Notes: a model not told the origin generated them from the letters alone. A DNA stretch of 64,000 nucleotides from an uncultured Sphingomonadales bacterium (GCA_903821685.1 CAIJLW010000013.1:1-64000); one strand, 5' to 3'; positions 40,211 to 51,253 are shown, counted from the first letter of the stretch. Made by a program: numbers and translations.

Positions 40211-41668
40211 CTAAGCTGGCTTCCGTTCGCCAAGTATCATCAGGTCGCTGGCCTCATGCTCTTCATGGTCGGTAAGGGTGGTAGGATAATCGCCTGTGAA
40301 GCAAGCGTCGCAATATTGCGGCTTATCTGCATGGCGCGATTCTTCACCAAGCGCCCGATACAGGCCGTCGATGGAGAGGAATGCGAGGCTGTCAGCCTGA
40401 ATAAACTGCCGCATTTCTTCGACATCCATGCGGCTGGCGAGCAGCTTGGAACGTTCGGGTGTGTCGACGCCGTAAAAGCAGCTGTTCATCGTTGGCGGGC
40501 TGGCGATGCGCATATGCACCTCGGCGGCTCCAGCCTCGCGCATCATCTGCACGATCTTAAGCGATGTTGTGCCGCGTACGATGGAATCGTCGATTAGGAC
40601 AATGCGTTTGCCCGCAACGAGATTGCGGTTGGCGTTATGCTTTAGCTTTACGCCCAAATGGCGTACGCCGTCGCCTGGCTGAATGAAGGTGCGTCCGACA
40701 TAATGTGATCGGATGATCCCAAGCTCGAACGGGATTTTTGCGGCTTCTGCATAGCCGATGGCAGCAGGCGTACCGCTGTCAGGTACAGGGATGACATAAT
40801 CGACATCAACGCCATTTTCGCGCGCCAGTTCAGCTCCAATGGCCTTGCGGACCGAATAGACGCTGATGCCTTCAACGATGGAATCGGGCCGAGAAAAATA
40901 GACATGCTCAAAAATGCATGGGCGTTGCGATACGGGAATGAACGGCTTGTGCGACTGGATTTCAGTCCCGCGCACAACCACCAATTCGCCTGGTTCAACC
41001 GACCGGATATATTCCGCGCCGACGATATCAAGCGCCACGGTTTCTGACGCGAAGATAATAGTATCGCCAAGTTTGCCCATCACCAAAGGACGAATGCCCA
41101 GAGGGTCGCGGCAGGCAATCATCCCCTCAGTTGTCAAACAAAGGAGGGAGTACGCGCCCTCAACGCGCTTCAACGCATCAATGAGCCGATCAAGCAACGT
41201 TCGGTAGCCGGAGGTGGCTACTAGATGGATGATGACTTCGGTGTCAGATGTGGACTGAAAAATCGATCCGCGACGCACAAGGTCGCGGCGCACCGTCATG
41301 GCGTTTGAAATATTGCCGTTGTGCGCGATAGCAAAGCCGCCAGTGGCAAGGTCAGCGTATAATGGCTGGACATTGCGCAGTGATGTCTCGCCAGTGGTTG
41401 AATAGCGGACATGGCCAATCGCGCATCGCCCGGCGAGACCGCCCATGATTTCCTCGCGGTCAAAATTACCTGCCACATGGCCCATTGCTCGGTGCGTGTG
41501 GAAATCATGATCGTCATAACTGGTGATGCCCGCAGCCTCTTGGCCGCGATGTTGGAGCGCATGAAGCCCCAGCGCCACCATGGCAGAGGCGCCTTCAGTG
41601 TCATAGACACCAAAAATCCCGCACTCCTCACGAAGTTTGTCGTCATCAAAAGGGTCGGTGGTCAGCAT
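40211..41668 (-). CDS. purF: Amidophosphoribosyltransferase
   Basis: A 485-aa glutamine-dependent PRPP amidotransferase, the first step of purine synthesis. The N-terminal glutaminase domain has its catalytic cysteine at position 16 (LREECGIFGVYD), so a short propeptide must be removed. The PRPP site reads VLIDDSIVRGTTS. The C-terminal part has CFYGVDTPER and cysteines, with a late C-x2-C (YCDAC) that could contribute to an iron-sulphur site as in Bacillus PurF; this last point is inference. An ATG at 41710 would add 14 residues; 41668 matches the family better. It is divergent from hisI. Confidence 0.96.
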   Translation of the reverse strand: MLTTDPFDDDKLREECGIFGVYDTEGASAMVALGLHALQHRGQEAAGITSYDDHDFHTHRAMGHVAGNFDREEIMGGLAGRCAIGHVRYSTTGETSLRNVQPLYADLATGGFAIAHNGNISNAMTVRRDLVRRGSIFQSTSDTEVIIHLVATSGYRTLLDRLIDALKRVEGAYSLLCLTTEGMIACRDPLGIRPLVMGKLGDTIIFASETVALDIVGAEYIRSVEPGELVVVRGTEIQSHKPFIPVSQRPCIFEHVYFSRPDSIVEGISVYSVRKAIGAELARENGVDVDYVIPVPDSGTPAAIGYAEAAKIPFELGIIRSHYVGRTFIQPGDGVRHLGVKLKHNANRNLVAGKRIVLIDDSIVRGTTSLKIVQMMREAGAAEVHMRIASPPTMNSCFYGVDTPERSKLLASRMDVEEMRQFIQADSLAFLSIDGLYRALGEESRHADKPQYCDACFTGDYPTTLTDHEEHEASDLMILGERKPA

Positions 41669-41795
41669 ATTTCGAATCCCGCTGCGCTTCGCTGGGTCGC
41701 CTATAGGCATGACGGTGCCTTATGTCTCCCCTTGTCGCACGGTTGTAACAAAGAAAATGTTGGCAGGGCTTTTGTGCATAGGTTAGGAATGCGTA

Positions 41796-42155
41796 ATGAC
41801 CGACGAAAGAGAAAGCGGATTGACGCTTAACCCTAAATATGACGCCAACGGTTTGGTGACCGCAGTGATTACGGACGAAGCCGATGGAGCGGTGTTAATG
41901 GTTGGGCACATGAATGCAGAGGCGCTTGCTAAGAGCATGGAAACCCGCACAGCTGTGTTTTTCTCACGCAGCCGGAAGCGGCTTTGGCAAAAGGGCGAAA
42001 GCAGTGGTAATTTGCTGCATATCGTTGATATCCGCATTGACTGCGATCAAGATGCAATCTGGATAGTCGCCCGACCGGAAGGCCCGACGTGCCACACGGG
42101 TACACGCAGTTGCTTTTATCGTCGGGTCACTGATGCGGGGCTTGAACCCGTTTGA
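41796..42155 (+). CDS. hisI: Phosphoribosyl-AMP cyclohydrolase
   Basis: A 119-aa single-domain HisI, which opens the adenine ring of phosphoribosyl-AMP in histidine synthesis. The family segments [34 protein letters not shown] and [14 protein letters not shown] are present, with the metal-binding Asp and Cys residues. The HisE domain found fused in enterics is absent. The gene stands alone, convergent with pyrC'. Confidence 0.96.
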   Translation: MTDERESGLTLNPKYDANGLVTAVITDEADGAVLMVGHMNAEALAKSMETRTAVFFSRSRKRLWQKGESSGNLLHIVDIRIDCDQDAIWIVARPEGPTCHTGTRSCFYRRVTDAGLEPV

Positions 42156-42210
42156 GGCTATCGACCATTACCTGCGGCGCCCTGTTTTGCCTTTTGTTGT
42201 GGTGGCGGGT

Positions 42211-43428
42211 CTAGACAACCTTGCCGCCCTTTAGCATATGGCGAACGCGCCCTTGAACGGGTAAGCGGTCAAAGGGGGTATTTCCCGCCAATGCAGCCAT
42301 ACGGTCACCGTCGACCTGCCATGGCGCGTCTGGATCAATCAGGATTAGATCGGCCTCTTGCCCTTCGACAATATGGCCTGCGTTCAATCCCAATATCTTT
42401 GCGGGGTTAGACGCAAGGAGTTCAAACATTCGACCGGTCGAGATGACATTGTCGCGCACGAGGTTCAGCGACAGTGCCAGCAACGTTTCTGCGCCCGCCA
42501 TACCAGGCGCGCTTTCGGAAAAAGGCAGCCGCTTGTCCTCTGGACCACGCGGGTCATGTCCGGATGCGATGACGTCAATTGTGCCATCGGCAATCGCTGC
42601 GATACAAGCCAGCCGGTCGCTTTCCGAACGCAAGGGCGGCGAAAGGCGTGCAAAGGTGCGGAAATCGGAAATGGCGTTGTCCGATAAAAACAGATGTGCA
42701 GGCGTAATGCCACAGGTAACGCGCAGCCCCTTTGCCTTTGCGGCGCGGACGAGGTCAAGCCCGCGCGCTGTGGTGACTTGCCGAAAATGCACATGCGCGC
42801 CGCTTTCTTCAGCCAGCATAAGGTCGCGCGCGATGGCAAGGGTTTCAGCGACGATTGGTGCGCTTGATAGGCCAAGCAAAGTGGCCGTTTCGCCCGCAGT
42901 TGCCACGGCATGACCAGCTACACCTGAATCTTCGCAATGCAGAATGACGGGAAGGTTGAGCGCGGCACAATATTGCATGATCCGCAGCATGACGCCGCTG
43001 TCGGATATCCATTTGCGGCCAGTGGCAACGCCAATTGCGCCTGCTTCTTTCATCAGCGCGATTTCCGCCATCCGAAGCCCATCAAGCCCTTGGGTCGCAG
43101 CGGCAAGGGGATGCACCCACAAATCAGGCTTACCCTTTAACGCAGCGAAGCGCACAGTGGCAGGATCGTCATGTACTGGCAACTGGTCGGGCATCAACGC
43201 CGCGCGGGTAATCCCACCAAAGCGGAAGGCTGGCTTGTCCGTTTTGAACACGCCAAAATCGATTATGCCGGGCGCAACGATGAGGCCGCTTGCATCGACG
43301 TGATCCGCAATGGGTGCAGCCTTGCCAACTGATGCAATTTTGCCGTCTTCAATATGCAGATGCAGCGGTTCGGCCTTGTCTGCGCCGGGCAATATGACAT
43401 GGCCGTGAATGATGTTGACGCCAGTCAT
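42211..43428 (-). CDS. pyrX: Inactive dihydroorotase homologue (PyrC'/PyrX)
   Basis: A 405-aa amidohydrolase-fold protein related to class I dihydroorotase. The metal-binding D-x-H-x-H is replaced by Asp57-Phe-Gly59-Val-Phe61, and the catalytic Asp of the usual TDHAPH motif is Gly290 in ASGHDPRG. The fold-level motifs VILHCEDSG and [10 protein letters not shown] remain. It is therefore very unlikely to be catalytic. In Pseudomonas a similar inactive homologue, encoded next to pyrB, is needed to assemble aspartate carbamoyltransferase; the four-base overlap with pyrB here supports the same role. An active dihydroorotase should be encoded elsewhere. Confidence 0.88.
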   Translation of the reverse strand: MTGVNIIHGHVILPGADKAEPLHLHIEDGKIASVGKAAPIADHVDASGLIVAPGIIDFGVFKTDKPAFRFGGITRAALMPDQLPVHDDPATVRFAALKGKPDLWVHPLAAATQGLDGLRMAEIALMKEAGAIGVATGRKWISDSGVMLRIMQYCAALNLPVILHCEDSGVAGHAVATAGETATLLGLSSAPIVAETLAIARDLMLAEESGAHVHFRQVTTARGLDLVRAAKAKGLRVTCGITPAHLFLSDNAISDFRTFARLSPPLRSESDRLACIAAIADGTIDVIASGHDPRGPEDKRLPFSESAPGMAGAETLLALSLNLVRDNVISTGRMFELLASNPAKILGLNAGHIVEGQEADLILIDPDAPWQVDGDRMAALAGNTPFDRLPVQGRVRHMLKGGKVV

Positions 43429-44420
43429 GCCCAGCCCTCCTGACCGCGCGCTTTGCGGGTCAATATATCAAGGCAGGCCATGCGCACCGCGACACCCATT
43501 TCAACCTGTTCGATAATGGCGGAGCGTTCGACATGGTCCGCTACGCTGCTTGCGATTTCAACGCCTCGGTTCATAGGGCCGGGGTGCATGACCAGTGCGT
43601 CAGGCTTGGCCAATGCAAGCCGCCGTTCGTCGAGGCCATAAAGATGGAAATATTCACGAGGCGAGGGAATGAAATCGCCCTGCATGCGCTCGCTTTGAAG
43701 GCGCAGCATCATGATCACGTCGGCCCCGTTGAGCGCCGCATCGAAATTGCTGAAGGGAATAGCGCCAAAGGCCTCTATGCCGCTGGGCATCAGGGCCGGA
43801 GGCGCAACAACGCGGACTTCTGCGCCGAGCGATTTGAGGCAAAACAGGTTCGACCGCGCAACGCGGCTGTGCAGTACATCACCGCAAATAACCACGGTCT
43901 GACCTTCTATTTTGCCTTTGCGGCGCATGATGGTCAGCGCGTCGAGCAAAGCCTGTGTCGGGTGTTCGTGGCTGCCGTCTCCAGCGTTCAGGATTGGGCA
44001 GTCGACCTTGCTCGAAATCAATTGGACCGCGCCCGAACTGCCATGGCGAATTACAATGGCATCAGCGCGCATAGCGTTTAGGGTCATCGCGGTATCGATA
44101 AGCGTCTCGCCCTTTTTCACGCTCGATTGCGCAGCATGCATATTGACCACGTCCGCACCAAGCCGCTTTCCAGCGATTTCAAAAGACAATAATGTACGCG
44201 TTGAGTTTTCGAAAAAGGCATTGATGATCGTTAGACCCGAAAGCCTATCGTCATGCTTTGCGGCGCCAGAGCGGTTCAAGACCACCCATTGCTGCGCCTC
44301 TTTCAGAATATAGAGAATTTCCCATTTCTGAAGACTGGCGATGCCAAGCAAATGCTTGTGCGGAAAGGCATCCGACCCGCTTGGAAAGCTGTCGGCGGCA
44401 AAGGGCTGTGTCCATGTCAT
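43425..44420 (-). CDS. pyrB: Aspartate carbamoyltransferase catalytic subunit
   Basis: A 331-aa transcarbamoylase that makes carbamoyl-aspartate in pyrimidine synthesis. The carbamoyl-phosphate motif [13 protein letters not shown], the [10 protein letters not shown] segment and MHPGPMNRG near the C-terminus are all present. The N-terminal [11 protein letters not shown] stretch is somewhat longer than in E. coli PyrB. The ATG at 44420 gives the family start. No pyrI regulatory subunit is adjacent; instead the inactive dihydroorotase homologue overlaps its 3' end. Confidence 0.96.
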   Translation of the reverse strand: MTWTQPFAADSFPSGSDAFPHKHLLGIASLQKWEILYILKEAQQWVVLNRSGAAKHDDRLSGLTIINAFFENSTRTLLSFEIAGKRLGADVVNMHAAQSSVKKGETLIDTAMTLNAMRADAIVIRHGSSGAVQLISSKVDCPILNAGDGSHEHPTQALLDALTIMRRKGKIEGQTVVICGDVLHSRVARSNLFCLKSLGAEVRVVAPPALMPSGIEAFGAIPFSNFDAALNGADVIMMLRLQSERMQGDFIPSPREYFHLYGLDERRLALAKPDALVMHPGPMNRGVEIASSVADHVERSAIIEQVEMGVAVRMACLDILTRKARGQEGWA

Positions 44421-44500
44421 TAAAGCGATGCCCTTAATGGGGATTTGGGTGAGACTCAATCATTTTGTGGGATGTGCTGTAGGGGCGTTGTGCTGCCCCG

Positions 44501-44962
44501 CTAGCCAAGCGTCAAAGCATCAATCGCGCCTTGCAGGATAAACGCCGCCGCCCCGCTGTCGATTTTCTCAGCGCGTTTAGCGCGGCTCAGATCAGCGGCG
44601 ATCATATCACGTTCGACGGCTTGCGTGGACCAGCGTTCGTCGCGCAGCAATATAGGCAGGCCTAGATCTTCAATGTTGCGCGCAAATGCCCGGCTTGATT
44701 GGCTGCGTGGGCTTTCACTTCCATCCATATTGAGCGGCAAGCCAATGACAATGCCGCGCGTCGGACGAGTCGCAATTGCGGCCTGTAACTCAAACTTGTC
44801 CTTCGTAAACTTGCTGCGCTTGATCAAGTCAGCAGGCGAGGCAAAGGTCCAGCCAGCGTCACAAAAAGCGGTGCCAATGGTCTTGCTGCCGACATCAAGC
44901 CCAATTAGCACGCCACCTTCAGGCAATTGAGTGCGAAAGTTGGAAACCGATTCATAAATCAT
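44501..44962 (-). CDS. ruvX: Putative pre-16S rRNA nuclease / RuvX (YqgF)
   Basis: A 153-aa YqgF-family RNase H-like nuclease. The first acidic residue lies in [12 protein letters not shown], and the later ones in [14 protein letters not shown] and LRDERWST; the C-terminal [14 protein letters not shown] segment closes the fold. Members mature the 5' end of 16S rRNA and have been called Holliday junction resolvases. The ATG at 44962 overlaps the stop of the DUF3089 gene by four bases, which decides the start over the ATG at 44989. Confidence 0.93.
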   Translation of the reverse strand: MIYESVSNFRTQLPEGGVLIGLDVGSKTIGTAFCDAGWTFASPADLIKRSKFTKDKFELQAAIATRPTRGIVIGLPLNMDGSESPRSQSSRAFARNIEDLGLPILLRDERWSTQAVERDMIAADLSRAKRAEKIDSGAAAFILQGAIDALTLG

Positions 44963-46068
44963 TTTTGCAGAAATTTCCGCAGCCGCCATGTAGCATCCGC
45001 CCGGACATTGGCCCAGAACAGAGGAAAATCATACACATGATAATTGTTGCCGGGCAGGACATAGGGGCCAATCTCTGGCGGGTCGCCAATTAGCAAAAAG
45101 CCTTTGTCACCGCAGCGGGCAGGCACCGCACCCACAATCAATGCGCCAGTTATCATCTTATCGTCCGGCTTCAATGTGCCCAGATTTGCCTTCATCAAAG
45201 CAGCAGGTGCGGCACCACCATTTAACGGATTAGTACATAACATAGCCGTGTCCATGCGCGGCTGCCCTGTAAAGCCGTTGGTCGCGTTGTAGACTTTAAC
45301 CATACGGTCATATTCGGCCGGTTCGGCAAAGCTCTGCCACGCCATGATGCAGCCAGTGTCATCGGGGCCCCTGCAGGCAGGTAGTCCAATTTTAGGCATG
45401 TCAGCGGTTACCGATATTGGCCAACCAACAACATAGGCCGCGACAATCCGCTTTGCGATGGGCTTGCCTGCAACGCGGTCTTTTAACAAATGGGTTAGGT
45501 GCAACGCGCCTTGGCTGTGGCCTGCCAATATGATCGGGCGGTCTTTTTGGACTTTTGCCACAAATTCATCAAAAGCCAGCAAAATGTCCTGATACGCGGC
45601 GTCGAGTGCCTGCTGGCCTTCTGGCTTTGTCGTCAGAAACGCACCAATTGCGGCCTGACGGTAGCGCGGGGCCCACATTTCGCCAGCGCTCGCAAAAGGG
45701 GATGCAAGGCCTCGCAAGAAAAGCCGGGCACGGTCCTGCGATTCTGCGTCATTGAGGGGCGCGTTCCAATAATCCCTGCCGATATACGACGTTGGATGCA
45801 CAAAAAATATAGCGGCAGACCCGGGTATCTCTGCCTTAGCCGCACCAGTAGGCAACCAATCTGCTGGATTGCCAATTTTGCCGGGACGGGCGAACCACAT
45901 ATCATTGCCCCTATATTTGCTAGGTTCAAACGACGCCTGCTTTTCAAATTTGGCGGTCGGGACAAAGGCAAGTTCTGTCAGTTCGCTTTCATAAATGCGG
46001 ATAATGAAACCGCCCGCAATAACGAGAACGATGAGCGCTGCGACGATATATAAAAATTTACGAGCCAA
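44959..46068 (-). CDS. DUF3089 alpha/beta-hydrolase-like protein
   Basis: A 369-aa protein with one N-terminal membrane helix ([22 protein letters not shown]) and a periplasmic or exported alpha/beta-hydrolase fold. The nucleophile elbow reads AGHSQGALH. The sequence resembles DUF3089 proteins of alphaproteobacteria, which are uncharacterised. Cysteines near CRGPDDTGC could form a disulphide. It overlaps ruvX by four bases and heads the DUF3089-ruvX-pyrB-pyrX chain. Confidence 0.85.
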   Translation of the reverse strand: MARKFLYIVAALIVLVIAGGFIIRIYESELTELAFVPTAKFEKQASFEPSKYRGNDMWFARPGKIGNPADWLPTGAAKAEIPGSAAIFFVHPTSYIGRDYWNAPLNDAESQDRARLFLRGLASPFASAGEMWAPRYRQAAIGAFLTTKPEGQQALDAAYQDILLAFDEFVAKVQKDRPIILAGHSQGALHLTHLLKDRVAGKPIAKRIVAAYVVGWPISVTADMPKIGLPACRGPDDTGCIMAWQSFAEPAEYDRMVKVYNATNGFTGQPRMDTAMLCTNPLNGGAAPAALMKANLGTLKPDDKMITGALIVGAVPARCGDKGFLLIGDPPEIGPYVLPGNNYHVYDFPLFWANVRADATWRLRKFLQK

Positions 46069-46208
46069 GTTTATGTCCTGAGATTTTGAGCCGATTTAGC
46101 GGATTGGACGGAAATAGCATCGTAAAATTGAACGGGGGCTGAAAGATTAGGTCTTTACCCCAAGCTTTTCCGTTGAAGCATAGCAGGCGCAATGCTAGCG
46201 GCTGCCTT

Positions 46209-46496
46209 ATGTCTGTAGATAAAGATACCGTGAACAAAATCGCACGGCTTTCGCGTATCGCGATAAGCGATGCTGAGGCTGACAAGATGGTCGGCGAACT
46301 CAATGGCATTCTTGCCTGGGTGGAGCAATTGGGGGAGGTCGACGTTATCGGCGTTGAGCCGATGACGGCCGTTATCCCCAACACCCTCCGCCTGCGTGAT
46401 GACGTCGTCACAGACGGCGACGTGCGCGATAAGGTGCTTGCCAATGCGCCAGCCAAGGAGGGTAGCTTTTTTGGCGTGCCTAAGGTGATCGAATAA
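46209..46496 (+). CDS. gatC: Asp-tRNA(Asn)/Glu-tRNA(Gln) amidotransferase subunit C
   Basis: A 95-aa GatC, the small subunit that wraps around GatA and stabilises the GatCAB complex. The family sequence is clear: [31 protein letters not shown] and the later [10 protein letters not shown]. The ATG at 46209 gives the standard N-terminus; the frame's earlier start at 46173 adds an unrelated tail. Its stop overlaps the gatA start by one base (TAATG). Confidence 0.95.
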   Translation: MSVDKDTVNKIARLSRIAISDAEADKMVGELNGILAWVEQLGEVDVIGVEPMTAVIPNTLRLRDDVVTDGDVRDKVLANAPAKEGSFFGVPKVIE

Positions 46497-47980
46497 TGAC
46501 TGATTTTTCAAGACTTGGGGTGGCCGCCATCCGCGATGGCGTGGCCGATGGTGCATTCAAGGCGGTGGAGGTCGCTGAAGCGTTGAATGCACGTGTGTCG
46601 GCGGCAAAGGCCCTCAACGCTTTCATCCTTGAAACACCCGAAAAGGCAATCGATGCTGCACAGGCGGTCGATGCTGACCGCGCTGCGGGCAAGCCGCTCG
46701 GCAAAATGGCGGGTGTGCCGATTGGTATGAAGGACCTTTTTTGCACGGAAGGCGTGCAGACGACGGCTGCAAGCCATATCCTCGAAGGCTTTGTGCCGAC
46801 CTATGAGTCCACCGTGTCCGCGAATTTGTGGAAGGCTGGGGCAGGGATGCTCGGCAAGTTGAACATGGACCAGTTCGCCATGGGTTCGTCGAACGAGACC
46901 AGCTATTTCGGTAATGTTGTTTCGCCGTGGCGCCGCAATGACGGCGGCAAAGCCGCACTTGCGCCCGGTGGATCGTCAGGCGGTTCGTCATCCGCCATTG
47001 CCGCGCGGCTGTGCCCTGCGGCGACGGGAACGGACACTGGCGGCTCGATTCGTCAGCCTGCGGCGTTCGTGGGCATTAGCGGCATCAAGCCAACCTATGG
47101 CCGCTGCTCGCGTTGGGGCGTGGTCGCTTTTGCAAGCTCTTTGGACCAAGCAGGCCCCATGGCGCGCGACGTGCGTGACTGCGCAATCATGCTTGAGGCA
47201 ATGGCAGGCTTTGACCCGAAAGATTCGACGTCGCTCGATCTGCCAGTGCCTGCATGGGAGGTTGGCCTTAACAGCGATCTTAAGGGCAAGCGCATTGGCA
47301 TTCCCAAGGAGTATCGCTTGGATGGTATCGACGAAGATATCGCCAAGATGTGGGATAATGGCATAGCTTGGTTGAAAGATGCAGGCGCCGAAATCGTCGA
47401 TATTAGCTTGCCGCACACAAAATATGCGTTGCCCGCTTATTATATCATCGCGCCTGCCGAAGCGTCATCGAACCTTGCACGTTATGACGGCGTGCGTTTC
47501 GGCCTGCGTGACTTGCCCGAGGGCGCTGGCTTGCAGGATATGTATGCAGCCACCCGCGCTGCAGGTTTTGGTGAAGAGGTCCGCCGCCGTATCATGATCG
47601 GCACTTATGTGCTCAGCGCAGGCTTCTACGACGCTTATTATACGCAAGCGCAGAAGATTCGGGCGTTGATCGCGCGCGATTTTGACAATGCATGGGCAAG
47701 CTGCGACCTCATCCTTGCGCCAACCGCACCAAGCGCAGCGTTTGGCTTGGGTGAGAAGAACGCCGACCCGCTGTCCATGTATTTGAACGACGTGTTTGCT
47801 GTGCCAGCTTCGCTGGCTGGACTGCCCGCAATGTCGGTTCCCGGCGGTCTTTCAAAAGAAGGCTTGCCGATGGGGCTTCAGATTATCGGCAAAGCGCTCG
47901 ATGAACAGGCTGTGCTCAATGCAGGCCTAGCCATTGAGCAGCGTTCAGGATTTACGGCGGAAGCCGGAGAGTGGTGGTAA
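46496..47980 (+). CDS. gatA: Asp-tRNA(Asn)/Glu-tRNA(Gln) amidotransferase subunit A
   Basis: A 494-aa amidase-signature enzyme that releases ammonia from glutamine for the GatB reaction. The Ser-cisSer-Lys triad is present: Lys79 in GMKDLFC, the serine of GGSSGG near residue 161, and the serine of [11 protein letters not shown] near 184. The protein pairs with GatC and GatB from the same operon. With the likely non-discriminating AspRS it would supply Asn-tRNA, and probably also Gln-tRNA. Confidence 0.97.
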   Translation: MTDFSRLGVAAIRDGVADGAFKAVEVAEALNARVSAAKALNAFILETPEKAIDAAQAVDADRAAGKPLGKMAGVPIGMKDLFCTEGVQTTAASHILEGFVPTYESTVSANLWKAGAGMLGKLNMDQFAMGSSNETSYFGNVVSPWRRNDGGKAALAPGGSSGGSSSAIAARLCPAATGTDTGGSIRQPAAFVGISGIKPTYGRCSRWGVVAFASSLDQAGPMARDVRDCAIMLEAMAGFDPKDSTSLDLPVPAWEVGLNSDLKGKRIGIPKEYRLDGIDEDIAKMWDNGIAWLKDAGAEIVDISLPHTKYALPAYYIIAPAEASSNLARYDGVRFGLRDLPEGAGLQDMYAATRAAGFGEEVRRRIMIGTYVLSAGFYDAYYTQAQKIRALIARDFDNAWASCDLILAPTAPSAAFGLGEKNADPLSMYLNDVFAVPASLAGLPAMSVPGGLSKEGLPMGLQIIGKALDEQAVLNAGLAIEQRSGFTAEAGEWW

Positions 47981-47981
47981 T

Positions 47982-49448
47982 ATGACGGAATACCGCATCC
48001 AGGGAAACACCGGCGAGTGGGAGGTCGTGATTGGCCTCGAGGTACATGCGCAGGTGACCAGCGAATCCAAGCTGTTTTCCGGCTCCTCGACCGGCTTTGG
48101 TGCCGAACCCAACAGCCATGTCAGCCTTGTGGACGCCGCGATGCCGGGCATGTTGCCAGTGCCCAACCGCGAATGTCTGCGTCAGGCCGTGCGCACCGGC
48201 ATGGCGATCAATGCGCAGATCAACCGCTGGTCGCGCTTTGACCGCAAAAATTATTTCTACGCCGATTTGCCGCAAGGCTACCAGATTTCGCAGCTCTACC
48301 ACCCCATCGTGGGTGAGGGCGAAATCGAGGTTACGCTCAACGAAAAAGACCCCGATAGCCCGACCAAAAAAATAGGAATTGAACGCATTCATGTCGAGCA
48401 AGACGCGGGTAAGTTGATGCATGACCAGCATCCAACGATGTCTTTTGTCGATTTGAACCGCTCTGGCGTAGCGCTGATGGAAATCGTTTCGCGTCCTGAC
48501 ATTAGCAGCCCGCAAGAGGCTGGAGCGTATCTCAAGAAACTCCGCTCCATCCTGCGCTATGTGGGGTCATGCGACGGTAATATGGAACAAGGATCCATGC
48601 GCGCTGACGTCAACGTGTCTGTCCGCAAGCCCGGTGGTGAACTGGGTACGCGTACAGAGACCAAGAACGTCAACTCGATCCGCTTCATGATGCAGGCGAT
48701 TGAGTATGAGGCGCAGCGTCAGGTGGATCTGATCGAAAGCGGCGGCGCAGTGGTGCAGGAAACACGGCTGTTCGATGCCAACAAGATGGAAACGCGTTCA
48801 ATGCGCTCGAAAGAGGACGCGCATGATTATCGTTATTTCCCTGACCCCGATTTGCTTCCGGTTGAACTGGACGACGCGTTTCTGGAAGAATGCCGTGCAT
48901 CTCTGCCCGAGCTGCCCGATGCTAAACGTATCCGCTACGAAGCCATGGGGCTTACGGCCTATAATGCTGCCGTTCTGACCGCAGAGGCGGAGACGGCATT
49001 CTGGTTCGAAGATTTGTTGGCCGAGGGCGTGGACGCAAAACAGGGATCCAACTGGCTGATGTCCGAATTGTTCGGTGCGCTTAACAAGACAGGCAAGACC
49101 CTGGACGAAAGTCCGGTCAATCCCAAGCAAGCTGCCGAATTGCTCGGCCTCGTTTCCGATGGCACGATCAGCGGCAGCATATCCAAGCAGGTCTTTGAAA
49201 TCATGCTGGAGACAGGGCAGGCGGCATCGGCAATTGTCGAGGAAAAGGGACTGAAGCAAACCAGCGATACCGGCGCGATTGAGGCAGAAATCGTTAAAAT
49301 CATGGCTGCGAATGAAGACAAGGTGGCCGAATACCGATCGGGCAAAGACAAGTTGTTCGGCTTCTTCGTGGGGCAAACAATGAAAGCCATGCAGGGGAAG
49401 GCCAATCCGCAGATCATCAATGATTTGTTGAAAAAGGCGCTTGGCTGA
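47982..49448 (+). CDS. gatB: Asp-tRNA(Asn)/Glu-tRNA(Gln) amidotransferase subunit B
   Basis: A 488-aa GatB, which phosphorylates and amidates the mischarged aminoacyl-tRNA. The N-terminal cradle domain begins [13 protein letters not shown] and contains the [16 protein letters not shown] and MEIVSRPDI segments; the C-terminal helical and YqeY domains complete the tRNA-binding part. The ATG at 47982 follows the gatA stop by one base; the longer frame from 47934 overlaps gatA and is not used. Confidence 0.97.
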   Translation: MTEYRIQGNTGEWEVVIGLEVHAQVTSESKLFSGSSTGFGAEPNSHVSLVDAAMPGMLPVPNRECLRQAVRTGMAINAQINRWSRFDRKNYFYADLPQGYQISQLYHPIVGEGEIEVTLNEKDPDSPTKKIGIERIHVEQDAGKLMHDQHPTMSFVDLNRSGVALMEIVSRPDISSPQEAGAYLKKLRSILRYVGSCDGNMEQGSMRADVNVSVRKPGGELGTRTETKNVNSIRFMMQAIEYEAQRQVDLIESGGAVVQETRLFDANKMETRSMRSKEDAHDYRYFPDPDLLPVELDDAFLEECRASLPELPDAKRIRYEAMGLTAYNAAVLTAEAETAFWFEDLLAEGVDAKQGSNWLMSELFGALNKTGKTLDESPVNPKQAAELLGLVSDGTISGSISKQVFEIMLETGQAASAIVEEKGLKQTSDTGAIEAEIVKIMAANEDKVAEYRSGKDKLFGFFVGQTMKAMQGKANPQIINDLLKKALG

Positions 49449-49553
49449 TACGGGCAGGAGGCAACAGCGGTGCATTTGCCGCTTCTCCCCTTGCCCCGCC
49501 GCGGCTTTCCCGTTAGGGGCTCTCGTCGTTTGTGAAACGGCAGCTTTTCGTAA

Positions 49554-49638
49554 GCGGGCGTGGCGGAATTGGTAGACGCACCAGATTTAGGTTCTGGCAT
49601 CGCAAGGTGTGGGGGTTCGAGTCCCTTCGCCCGCACCA
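49554..49638 (+). tRNA. tRNA-Leu (anticodon UAG)
   Basis: An 85-base class II tRNA. The acceptor arms GCGGGCG (49554-49560) and CGCCCGC (49628-49634) pair perfectly and the CCA end is encoded (49636-49638). The anticodon stem CCAGA/TCTGG encloses the loop TTTAGGT, which gives anticodon UAG. A variable arm and the T-arm GGGGGTTCGAGTCCC (starting 49612) follow. The long variable arm and the GTGGCGGAATTGGTAGACGC D-arm region are typical of tRNA-Leu. Confidence 0.97.
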
Positions 49639-49731
49639 CGAAAAAGGGACATTCCCGGCTGTCGTTGAACCCGAAAGCCAATTAACAGTTTTTGGCAGGC
49701 CACAGGGCCCGCCGTAGATAGAGAAGAAAAC

Positions 49732-51231
49732 ATGCAGACCGTCGAGACACAGAATGAAGGCCTGAAGCGCGCTTATCGCATGACGATTTCCGCAAAGGAC
49801 GTTGAATCCCGCATTGATGCCGAGGTGAAGAAAATTGCACCTCAAGTGCGTATGCCCGGTTTTCGTGCAGGCAAGGTTCCTGCCAATCTGGTCAAGAAGA
49901 TGCACAAAGATTCGTTGCTTCAGGACGCCCTCAATAGCTCAATTCAGGAAGGCGTCCAAAAAGCGATTTCCGACAATAAACTGCGTCCAGCGACTCAGCC
50001 GCATGTCCACCTTGGTGAGGATTATGCGCCCGGCAAAGACGCGGTTGTCGACTTCCATCTGGAAATCCTGCCTGCGATTGCAGCGCCATCCATCGATAAC
50101 ATAACGCTTGAGCGCCTGATTGTTGATGTCAGCGATGCGCAGGTTGACGAATCGATCCTAAAGCTTGCCCAAGGCCAAAAGAGCTTTGAAGCAGCCGATA
50201 AGAAATATGCTGCCAAAATGGGCGACAGTGTCGTTATCGATTTTGAAGGCAAGGTTGACGGCGTGCCTTTCGAGGGCGGCAAGGGCGAAGGCATGGCGGT
50301 AGAGCTTGGCTCGGGCCAGTTGATCCCGGGCTTCGAAGACCAGTTGGTTGGCGTGAAAGCCAATGACGAGAAGGTACTGAACGTAACCTTCCCAGAAGAT
50401 TACAACGCCGAAAACCTGAAGGGTAAGGCCGCAACCTTTGATATCGTTGTCAACGAAGTGCGCAAGCCAGTCGAAGCCAAGGCCGACGACAATCTTGCCA
50501 AGATGTTTGGCCTAGATGGCATCGACAAGCTTCGCGAACTGATGAAGGTTCAGGTTGAGCAAGAACATAACGGCCTGACCCGCACTTACATGAAGCGCCA
50601 GCTGCTTGATCAGCTTGCAGCCGATCATGATTTCGACGTGCCGCCATCAATGGTCGAAGCTGAATTCGAGCAAATTTGGGCACAGTTGGAGCAGGAAGCT
50701 GCCCGCGAGGAAGACGCTGAAGCTGCGAAAAAGGAAATGGAAGCAGAGCGCGAAGAGTACCGCGACATCGCCGTCCGTCGTGTGCGTCTTGGCCTGTTGC
50801 TCTCCGAAATTGGCCAAGCCAATGGCGTTGAAGTTAGTGCGCAGGAAATGAACATGCTCGTGCAGCAAGCTGCGCAGCAATATCGTCCTGAAGAGCGTCA
50901 GCGTTTTGTGCAATATTTGCAGGAAAACCCGATGGCAGCGGCCCAGCTACGCGCGCCGATGTTTGAAGACAAAGTAGTCGACCTCCTATTCGACAAGGCG
51001 ACTGTTTCGGAAAAGACCGTGACTAAGGACGTGCTTGAAGCGGCAATCGAGGCAGAACCAGACGCTAAGCCAACTTCCAAGAAGAAGGCGCCAGCGAAAA
51101 AGGCCGCAGCCAAGGAAGAAGCACCTGCAAAGGTAACGAAGCCTGCTGCACAGAAGGCCGCTCCTAAAAAGGATGCCGAAGCCGCGCCAGCCAAGAAGGC
51201 ACCTGCCAAAAAAGCTGCGCCTAAGAAATAA
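49732..51231 (+). CDS. tig: Trigger factor with lysine/alanine-rich tail
   Basis: A 499-aa ribosome-associated chaperone and peptidyl-prolyl isomerase. The N-terminal ribosome-binding domain has VRMPGFRAGKVP with the GFR-x-G-x-x-P signature; the FKBP-like domain (about 160-245) contains DSVVIDFEGKVDG; the C-terminal chaperone arms follow. Unusually, from about residue 444 to the end the protein is almost only Lys, Ala, Pro and Glu, with repeated PAKKA units, like a histone H1 tail. This makes it some 55 residues longer than typical. A terminator follows at 51254. Confidence 0.96.
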   Translation: MQTVETQNEGLKRAYRMTISAKDVESRIDAEVKKIAPQVRMPGFRAGKVPANLVKKMHKDSLLQDALNSSIQEGVQKAISDNKLRPATQPHVHLGEDYAPGKDAVVDFHLEILPAIAAPSIDNITLERLIVDVSDAQVDESILKLAQGQKSFEAADKKYAAKMGDSVVIDFEGKVDGVPFEGGKGEGMAVELGSGQLIPGFEDQLVGVKANDEKVLNVTFPEDYNAENLKGKAATFDIVVNEVRKPVEAKADDNLAKMFGLDGIDKLRELMKVQVEQEHNGLTRTYMKRQLLDQLAADHDFDVPPSMVEAEFEQIWAQLEQEAAREEDAEAAKKEMEAEREEYRDIAVRRVRLGLLLSEIGQANGVEVSAQEMNMLVQQAAQQYRPEERQRFVQYLQENPMAAAQLRAPMFEDKVVDLLFDKATVSEKTVTKDVLEAAIEAEPDAKPTSKKKAPAKKAAAKEEAPAKVTKPAAQKAAPKKDAEAAPAKKAPAKKAAPKK

Positions 51232-51253
51232 TCGTCCTGCTTTGGACAAACGA

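Noticed and set aside
48798-49475. Minus-strand open frames of 225-240 codons across gatB and the tRNA gene
   Set aside because: They are complementary to gatB and one would read through tRNA-Leu.
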